This document shows positions 5,992-11,335 of a DNA stretch of 11,335 nt, one piece after another. Within the stretch, counting starts at the first letter, position 1; each line of letters starts with the position of its first letter. Origin of the DNA: an uncultured Muribaculaceae bacterium (GTDB lineage: Bacteria > Bacteroidota > Bacteroidia > Bacteroidales > Muribaculaceae); NCBI GenBank assembly GCA_910583795.1, contig CAJTZQ010000095.1, forward strand, positions 1 to 11,335, written 5' to 3'. The translations under genes and the position numbers were made by a program. Under the pieces are notes generated by a model. The model did not search any database and was not told the DNA's origin. It saw only the letters and a program-made list of their open reading frames with translations.

Positions 5992-6022
5992 GCGTCAAGC
6001 CGATTCAATTCCGGCTTGACGC
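5992..6022. terminator. Hairpin at the 3' end of the AAA-ATPase gene, possible bidirectional terminator
   Basis: GCGTCAAGCCG (5992-6002) pairs perfectly with CGGCTTGACGC (6012-6022) over a 9-base loop. It starts six bases after the minus-strand stop codon of the ATPase gene. A T-rich tract (TCTTTCTATTT) follows on the plus strand; the minus side lacks a T-run. Confidence 0.6.
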
Positions 6023-6027
6023 TCTTT

Positions 6028-7587
6028 CTATTTGGCAACCTCTATTATCCACCCATCAAGCGACCGTAAAGTTGTAGAGAAATTTGCACCTATTAAAATT
6101 TTTGTTCTCTCATCTGCATTAAATGCGTCTGCATAACGCCTTTCATGGATTTGGTCAATAGCTTTTTCGGGTGTTGAATCCAATTTAAATTCAAATATGT
6201 ATATATAATCCGGGGTGAATATCTGCATGTCACATCTTCCGGCAGAGCTACTTACTTCTGTTTTTACTCTGAATCCTAACATTTTTCCAATGACAGCCAC
6301 CATATTTTGAAAGTGAATTTCCTTGTTCAATTCAGGTCCCGAATTTGTATCGGAAAGGAGACTCTGAAGTCTTATCATAAACTTGTCTGCATTTCCATGT
6401 CTTATATCGTTCACAAACTTCCTCGTATCAAACACTGATGCAGCGTCGCTGATATGAAAGAATTCATCTGCCAGCGATCCCCAAAAACCTTCCGAAACTT
6501 CCTTATTGGGAAACCCTAATACATATTCATTCTCACTTTCATCGTATGATTTTATAGTCAAGTAACCGGCTTGATACAACAATGGCACCAAATCACGACT
6601 TAAATTAGTGATGTTGCTTAGAGACATCTCATTCCTACGTTCCCCTTCAAGGTTTTGCACCCTGAAGCTATGGGTTCGGATCAATTTGATAAGATAGTCC
6701 GACGTGCCGCTTGCGAACCAATAATAATTTAGCTGCTCATCGTCAAAGGCATTCAAAACACTATATGGATTGTAAATATCCTCACCTGTCCTTGCAAAAT
6801 GATAACCGTCATAACATTCCTTGAACTTATTCCATACCTCTTTCTCGGAAATATTATGCGAAATCGCAAAATCTGAAACCGACCTGACAAAATCTCTGTG
6901 AAATTCACTTTCACTTATCCCACAGATTGAGTTGTATCTCGGAAGCATTGAGATATCTTTCAGATTATTTAATCCACTGAAAACAGACACTTTACCAAAT
7001 TTTGTCACCCCGGTAAGCATTGCAAAACGAATATATTCATCGCATGATTTCAATACAGAATAGAAGCTTCTTAATTCTGATTTTATATCTTCATGAAGAT
7101 TATCCTTTTCAATGGTATCAAGCATCGGTTTGTCATATTCATCGATAAGAATCACAACTTTCTCATTCTCTTTTTCAGCGATATTTCTTATCAAAGATCC
7201 GAATCTGACAGGCAAGCTCTTGGTAGAATCACAGCCGTATTCATCTTCAAAACATTGAAGATATTGATCGATTTTCTCCTTTACCTTCGTGGGATTGTCA
7301 TAATTTTCCGCACTGAGATCCAATCTTATTACCGGATATTTTTTCCATTCTTTTTCCAGTCCTTCAACCTCCAATCCTTTAAATAGATGTTTATCCCCTT
7401 TGAAATAAGATTCCAAGGTAGACAGAAAAAGGCTCTTTCCGAATCTGCGAGGCCTACTCAAAAAGACATATTTGTAATTGTTGACAAGAGAATGCATTAT
7501 CGCAGTCTTGTCTACATACAAATATTTGTTTTGTATTATTTCCGGGAACGTCTGTATCCCGATCGGATATTTTATCTCAGAATACAC
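6028..7587 (-). CDS. AAA-ATPase-like protein with C-terminal PD-(D/E)XK nuclease-like domain (DUF1703)
   Basis: A 519-residue protein of the AAA-ATPase_like / DUF1703 family, which is greatly expanded in gut Bacteroidales and has no settled function. The N-terminal motif KYPIGIQTFPEIIQNKYLYVDKT is the family signature. The P-loop is SRPRRFGKS (44-52), a variant Walker A; Walker B is VVILIDEYD (144-152); a sensor-like segment is MLTGVTKFGKVS (190-201). The C-terminal part carries a PD-(D/E)XK-like core: Asp453 in AGRCDMQIF, then Glu466 and Lys468 in YIFEFKLD, then QIHERRYADAF. The family ends as usual (ILIGANFS...GWIIEVAK). The start codon is GTG at 7585-7587: there is no in-frame ATG before the upstream TAA, and the family N-terminus begins at this point. 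It is monocistronic and divergent from GH95. Roles in defence or mobile-element biology have been suggested for such architectures, but this is inference. Confidence 0.88.
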   Translation of the reverse strand: MYSEIKYPIGIQTFPEIIQNKYLYVDKTAIMHSLVNNYKYVFLSRPRRFGKSLFLSTLESYFKGDKHLFKGLEVEGLEKEWKKYPVIRLDLSAENYDNPTKVKEKIDQYLQCFEDEYGCDSTKSLPVRFGSLIRNIAEKENEKVVILIDEYDKPMLDTIEKDNLHEDIKSELRSFYSVLKSCDEYIRFAMLTGVTKFGKVSVFSGLNNLKDISMLPRYNSICGISESEFHRDFVRSVSDFAISHNISEKEVWNKFKECYDGYHFARTGEDIYNPYSVLNAFDDEQLNYYWFASGTSDYLIKLIRTHSFRVQNLEGERRNEMSLSNITNLSRDLVPLLYQAGYLTIKSYDESENEYVLGFPNKEVSEGFWGSLADEFFHISDAASVFDTRKFVNDIRHGNADKFMIRLQSLLSDTNSGPELNKEIHFQNMVAVIGKMLGFRVKTEVSSSAGRCDMQIFTPDYIYIFEFKLDSTPEKAIDQIHERRYADAFNADERTKILIGANFSTTLRSLDGWIIEVAK

Positions 7588-7603
7588 AATATCTTCGTTT
7601 TTA

Positions 7604-7635
7604 TCTGCAAATATAACTAATAATTACTATATTTG
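7604..7635 (+). promoter_or_regulatory. Promoter of the GH95 gene
   Basis: TATATTTG (7628-7635) matches TAnnTTTG; TCTG at 7604-7607 is one mismatch from TTTG with a 20-base spacer. The ATG at 7656 is 20 bases beyond the -7 box. It overlaps the opposing -7 box of the ATPase gene. Confidence 0.7.
7608..7615 (-). promoter_or_regulatory. -7 element of the AAA-ATPase gene promoter
   Basis: CAAATATA on the plus strand reads TATATTTG on the minus strand, an exact -7 match located 20 bases before the GTG start. No TTTG-like -33 box is found at the expected distance. Confidence 0.55.
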
Positions 7636-7655
7636 TAGCCTATTCATCTATACTT

Positions 7656-10055
7656 ATGAAAAAATCCTTCCTTTCATTGGCATTAGCGCTATGCGCTTGC
7701 ACTTCTCTACAAGCCAACGATCTCAAATTAAAATTCGACCGTCCGGCTGAATTCTTTGAAGAGACTTTTGTTATTGGCAACGGCAGCCAGGGCGCCATCG
7801 TATATGGCAATCCATCCCGTGAACGTATATCCTTAAACGACATTACTCTATGGAGCGGAGAGCCGGACACCATGGCTTACAATCCCGGAGCTTATAAATA
7901 CCTTCCCGAGATCCGTCAGGCTCTCGACAAAGGTGACTATGCAAAAGCTGAAGCTCTCCAGCATAAAATGCAAGGCAACAACAGCCAGTATTATCAACCT
8001 CTCGGAAATCTGTTTATTGACTTCAGCGACAAATCTCCGGTAGAAAACTATTATAGGGAACTTGATCTCAATAATGCTCTCTCCACCGTAAAATATTGTC
8101 GTGGAGGAAACAACATCGTAACCCAATATTTCGCTTCAGCTCCCGATAGCCTGATAGCCGTAAATATACGGTCTGACAAACCTATGGATCTATCACTCTC
8201 TTTCGAATCCTTGCTCCCTCATGAAACGAACTCTTCAGCCCGACGCATCACAGCTGACGGATATGCCTCTTATGGCTTTATCCTTTCTGAGGAAAATGGA
8301 AAAGCGGAAGAAAAAATGCAATATGATCCCAAACGTGGAATCCATTTCCGCACTGATATCAACGCATTTTCATCAACAGGTAAAATTACTGCTGACAACA
8401 GTATGTTAAATGTATCCGGTGCCACAGATCTAACCATATACGTCACAATTGCGACTAACTTTGAAAACTCGACAGTTAACCCATCTGTTTCAAAAAGAGA
8501 TTATAAAGGGATAGCTGACCGGCGGGGAAACAATGCACTACAAAAATCATACAACGATATTTTGAATCGTCATAAAGACGACTATTCCCAATTGTTCTCC
8601 CGTGTCGATCTAAATCTCGGAGAGTCAGATCAATCTCTCCTTAATATGCCTACAGACCAACGTCTTAAATCGTATACCGACAACCACCACTATGACCCGG
8701 ATTTGGAAGAACTCTACTTTCAATACGGCAGATATCTACTTATCAGTAGCTCTCGCACCAAGGAAGTGCCGGCAAACTTACAGGGTCTGTGGAATGAATA
8801 CCTGTTTGCCCCATGGCGTGCGAACTACACGGCAAACATCAACCTTGAAGAAAATTATTGGCCGGCAGAAGTTACAAACTTAAGTGAAATGCACTTTCCT
8901 CTCCTCACTTTTATCAAACAGTTGCCAAACACCGGCAAGACTACAGCTCGTGAATATTATGGCATAGATAAAGGATGGTGTGCGGCTCATAATACCGATA
9001 TCTGGGGGATGACTTGTCCCGTAGGACACGGAAACGATGAACCGATGTGGGCTAACTGGAATATGTCGGGAGCTTGGCTGTCTTCACATATCTGGCAACA
9101 CTATCTTTTCACAAAAGATACAAAATTCCTGGAAGAGTATTATCCTATATTGAAAGGTGCAGCTGAATTCTGTCTTGCCTGGATGGTAGAGGATAAGAAC
9201 GGTAACCTCATCACTTCCCCTTCTACATCTCCTGAAAATAGATTTATCGCCCCTGACGGTAAACCGGTGGCGACAAGTGCAGGCGGTTTTGCAGATCTCG
9301 CTATGATTAGTGAATGTCTTGCTGACACAAGAAGCGCAGCACTCGAACTTGGAATTGACAATCAGCTGATCGATCAAATTGACAAGGCTCTCAAAAAAAT
9401 CGTTCCATATAAAATAGGTAAGAACGGTCAACTCCAGGAGTGGGCTATAGATTTCCCCGAAGAGGATCCACAACACCGTCATCAATCCCATCTATACGGA
9501 CTTTATCCGGGAACGCATATTTCTCTCGAAAAAACTCCTGATTTAGCTAAAGCAGCCGCACGGTCTCTTGAAATCAAAGGGGATAACACTACCGGATGGA
9601 GCACAGGCTGGCGTGTCAATCTTCTTGCAAGGCTTAAGGAAGCTCCGGAAGCATATTCAATGTATCGCAGACTACTCAAATATGTCAGCCCAGACAAATA
9701 TGAAGGGGAAGACAAGCGCCGTGGCGGCGGAACGTATCCAAATCTACTTGACGCACACTCCCCTTTCCAGATTGACGGGAATTTTGGAGGTACCGCCGGC
9801 GTGGCAGAAATGCTTATTCAATCCACACCGGAATCAATCTATCTTCTCCCTGCTCTGCCCGCTGAATGGAACACCGGAAGCTTCAAAGGTCTGCGTGCCC
9901 GTGGGGCATACACCATTGATGCAGCTTGGAAAAAGGGAAAAGTGACCTCCCTTAAAATATCAAGTGATAAAGGGGGATCAACCAATCTGATTATCAATGG
10001 TAAATCTATACCTGTCTCGCTTAAATCAGAAGAAACAAAAACATTAACATTCTAA
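7656..10055 (+). CDS. Secreted GH95 alpha-L-fucosidase-type glycoside hydrolase
   Basis: A 799-residue exported enzyme of glycoside hydrolase family 95, which mostly cleaves terminal alpha-1,2-L-fucose by inversion (some members prefer alpha-L-galactose). Residues 1-20 form a signal peptide with probable cleavage after SLQA. The N-terminal beta-sandwich domain starts at FDRPAEFFEETFVIGNGSQG and includes LNDITLWSGEP (60-70). An alpha/alpha-barrel catalytic domain follows: NLQGLWNEYLFAPW, the NxN motif of Asn394/Asn396 in YTANINLEENYWPAEV, the acid Glu527 in SPSTSPENRF, and Asp707 in HSPFQIDGNFGGTAG. These correspond by motif and order to the catalytic Asn, Glu and Asp residues of the bifidobacterial AfcA enzyme. 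A C-terminal beta domain closes the protein. The length is usual and the frame intact. It is transcribed alone from a promoter shared back-to-back with the ATPase gene and ends 10 bases before a long palindrome. Fucose versus galactose preference cannot be decided here. Confidence 0.92.
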   Translation: MKKSFLSLALALCACTSLQANDLKLKFDRPAEFFEETFVIGNGSQGAIVYGNPSRERISLNDITLWSGEPDTMAYNPGAYKYLPEIRQALDKGDYAKAEALQHKMQGNNSQYYQPLGNLFIDFSDKSPVENYYRELDLNNALSTVKYCRGGNNIVTQYFASAPDSLIAVNIRSDKPMDLSLSFESLLPHETNSSARRITADGYASYGFILSEENGKAEEKMQYDPKRGIHFRTDINAFSSTGKITADNSMLNVSGATDLTIYVTIATNFENSTVNPSVSKRDYKGIADRRGNNALQKSYNDILNRHKDDYSQLFSRVDLNLGESDQSLLNMPTDQRLKSYTDNHHYDPDLEELYFQYGRYLLISSSRTKEVPANLQGLWNEYLFAPWRANYTANINLEENYWPAEVTNLSEMHFPLLTFIKQLPNTGKTTAREYYGIDKGWCAAHNTDIWGMTCPVGHGNDEPMWANWNMSGAWLSSHIWQHYLFTKDTKFLEEYYPILKGAAEFCLAWMVEDKNGNLITSPSTSPENRFIAPDGKPVATSAGGFADLAMISECLADTRSAALELGIDNQLIDQIDKALKKIVPYKIGKNGQLQEWAIDFPEEDPQHRHQSHLYGLYPGTHISLEKTPDLAKAAARSLEIKGDNTTGWSTGWRVNLLARLKEAPEAYSMYRRLLKYVSPDKYEGEDKRRGGGTYPNLLDAHSPFQIDGNFGGTAGVAEMLIQSTPESIYLLPALPAEWNTGSFKGLRARGAYTIDAAWKKGKVTSLKISSDKGGSTNLIINGKSIPVSLKSEETKTLTF

Positions 10056-10065
10056 ATATACCAAC

Positions 10066-10114
10066 AAATAATTCCTCCACCATATAAAGTCTTTATATGG
10101 TGGAGGAATTATTT
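10066..10114. terminator. Bidirectional terminator, 49-bp near-perfect palindrome
   Basis: Two 24-bp arms pair without mismatch around the single base 10090. The core is TCCTCCACCATATAAAG and its complement; the outer part is AT-rich (AAATAATT / AATTATTT), giving a T-rich end on each strand. It lies between the convergent GH95 and potassium-channel genes, 10 and 13 bases from their stop codons. Confidence 0.85.
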
Positions 10115-10127
10115 AATTAATGCCTTG

Positions 10128-11081
10128 TCAAGAATTTGCAACCTTTGTAATGGCAACTTCAAGCTGACGCGCAATTGCGGCATTCTCTTTGATAAAATGA
10201 TATAATTCATCTATTTCTCTCATACCGGAGCGATTGTTAAAATCAGATTCCCCTTTCCAGGAAGCAATCTCTGCAGAAATTTTACTCTCCGCCTCCTCTT
10301 CACTTCCATCCTCTCCTTTCGGAAGCAGGGCTATTGCCTTTTCGCTGAGCACATCAAAAGATGAAAACATCTGCCAATTGGCGACAAAAGTGAAACAGTT
10401 TTCAAGCAATTCCGGCCAAAGAGTCAAATCTACACGTGTCTCAAGAGAATCAAGACTAAGACTTGTCTGTGAACTGCATTTCATCAACCTTTCCACAGCC
10501 GGCATCCTTGTCTTATCGAAAGGCAATCCTGAAGGTTTAAAAAGATCGCTCATATCGTTGAAAGTGAAATCCTGATTATACTCAGCATCTTCTTCCTTAC
10601 GTTTGTTCTCCGGAGTTGTGACAGCATAACAATAAGCAAGAAATTTATTAAGATTATGCATCACTGTTGGAATACATTTCATCAATTTCTCCTTTTCCAT
10701 GGCAAAATGCACATGCCGCTGTTTCTCCAATTCAGTTTCCACATCAATTTCAGACTTCATGGATCCAACAGCGTTCAAGAATAATCCGAGAATTATTAAT
10801 CCACACATAACTTCCACAGCAGTGACAGCCTGTGCCCACCCATGAGCCGGAGTATAATCTCCAAAACCAAGTGTAGTGATCGTGACAATACTATAATATA
10901 ACCATGATCCGAAATCGGTGCCGGCATTTTCCGGAATACGGAATTGAGAATCCGGAAGCCACCAATAAATAAGTGCAAACACAGGCATAAGACACACATA
11001 AGAGCATATCCATACAATTGGACGTATGTTGGATACCACATGAAAAAAGTGGCGAAACCAGTTAGATAAAGAATGAAGCAT
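10128..11081 (-). CDS. Two-transmembrane potassium channel with cytoplasmic helical C-terminus
   Basis: A 317-residue ion-channel family protein. Hydrophobic segment TM1 spans about residues 20-42 (PIVWICSYVCLMPVFALIYW), the pore helix about 57-69, and the selectivity filter is TTLGFGDYTP with TLGFGD at 70-75, a good potassium signature. TM2 spans about 84-107 (QAVTAVEVMCGLIILGLFLNAVG). After TM2 a charged, probably coiled-coil helix (108-135, SEIDVETELEKQRHVHFAMEKEK) leads into a roughly 180-residue soluble region without a recognisable RCK/TrkA-N nucleotide-binding domain. The tail is mostly helical and acidic in places (KGEDGSEEEAES). It probably forms a tetrameric membrane channel; the gating ligand is unknown. 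The ATG at 11081 leaves a short cytoplasmic N-terminus, as expected. TACATTTT (minus strand, 11094-11087) is a weak -7 candidate. It is convergent with GH95 across the palindrome. Confidence 0.87.
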   Translation of the reverse strand: MLHSLSNWFRHFFHVVSNIRPIVWICSYVCLMPVFALIYWWLPDSQFRIPENAGTDFGSWLYYSIVTITTLGFGDYTPAHGWAQAVTAVEVMCGLIILGLFLNAVGSMKSEIDVETELEKQRHVHFAMEKEKLMKCIPTVMHNLNKFLAYCYAVTTPENKRKEEDAEYNQDFTFNDMSDLFKPSGLPFDKTRMPAVERLMKCSSQTSLSLDSLETRVDLTLWPELLENCFTFVANWQMFSSFDVLSEKAIALLPKGEDGSEEEAESKISAEIASWKGESDFNNRSGMREIDELYHFIKENAAIARQLEVAITKVANS

Positions 11082-11151
11082 AATATAAAATGTATTTCCA
11101 ATTAAAACACATTCACCTCTACAATGGATTAAACCATTTCAATTAACCTAC

Positions 11152-11189
11152 AAAAAATACCGGTCAAGAATCACAAAATTCTTGACCGG
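11152..11189 (-). terminator. Terminator for the minus-strand gene at the right edge
   Basis: CCGGTCAAGAAT (11160-11171) pairs perfectly with ATTCTTGACCGG (11178-11189) over a 6-base loop. On the minus strand the hairpin is followed by TATTTTTTG (six T from 11157 to 11152). It therefore ends the gene entering from the right, about 90 bases after that gene's stop. Confidence 0.88.
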
Positions 11190-11221
11190 CAGCCTTTGTC
11201 TGATATTACAAACGTCGTTAT

Positions 11222-11335
<114 letters not shown>

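Noticed and set aside
7656..7715. Lipoprotein signal for the GH95 enzyme (cysteines at residues 13 and 15)
   Set aside because: The residues before either cysteine do not form a lipobox, while SLQA followed by N is a normal signal-peptidase I site.
9084..9491. Minus-strand frame of 135 codons opposite GH95
   Set aside because: It lies wholly within the GH95 coding sequence, is rich in cysteine and serine as in translated complement, and has no family match or promoter.

Overview
The window looks like a chromosomal segment of a gut member of the Bacteroidales, possibly Muribaculaceae or Bacteroides-like. The evidence is Bacteroidota-type promoters (a -7 element TAnnTTTG, sometimes with a TTTG-like -33 element about 20 bp upstream), no strong Shine-Dalgarno sequences, secreted enzymes for host-type glycans (GH110, GH95, an SGNH hydrolase, a GH3 remnant), and an AAA-ATPase/DUF1703 protein of a kind abundant in this order. 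Species-level placement is not possible from the sequence alone.

Layout, left to right. Positions 1-108 hold the 3' part of a tRNA-Ser and its terminator. A secreted GH110 alpha-1,3-galactosidase follows (129-1943, +). Abutting it stop-to-stop is a three-gene minus-strand operon (2941 down to 1944): a DUF4160 protein, a DUF2442 protein and a two-helix membrane protein with a bacterial PH domain. A good promoter at 3034-3065 drives it and shows that the long DUF4160 reading frame should be shortened. A secreted SGNH/GDSL hydrolase (3297-3998, +) has its own promoter and terminator. Next is a 93-bp 3' remnant of a GH3 beta-glucosidase (4128-4220, -), cut off by an intact IS1634-family insertion sequence (4221-5894) with 18-bp inverted repeats. 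Its other flank does not carry the rest of the GH3 gene. Then come an AAA-ATPase/PD-(D/E)XK protein (6028-7587, -) and a GH95 alpha-L-fucosidase-type enzyme (7656-10055, +), which start divergently from one 68-bp region with mirrored -7 boxes. A 49-bp palindrome separates GH95 from a two-helix potassium channel (10128-11081, -). The right edge holds a terminator, a tandem repeat array and the last 17 codons of another minus-strand gene.

How the genes fit together. GH110 removes terminal alpha-1,3-galactose and GH95 typically removes alpha-1,2-fucose; those are the two sugars that define the blood-group B antigen on mucin and milk-type glycans. With the SGNH esterase and the lost GH3, the window reads as scattered host-glycan degradation genes, not a classic polysaccharide utilisation locus, since no SusC/SusD pair or regulator is present. 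The genes between them (the DUF4160/DUF2442/PH operon, the IS, the ATPase/nuclease) look like accessory cargo. The least explained features are a 7-bp periodic repeat that supplies the stop codons of two unrelated genes, the IS junction without a target duplication, and the DUF4160/DUF2442/PH operon.
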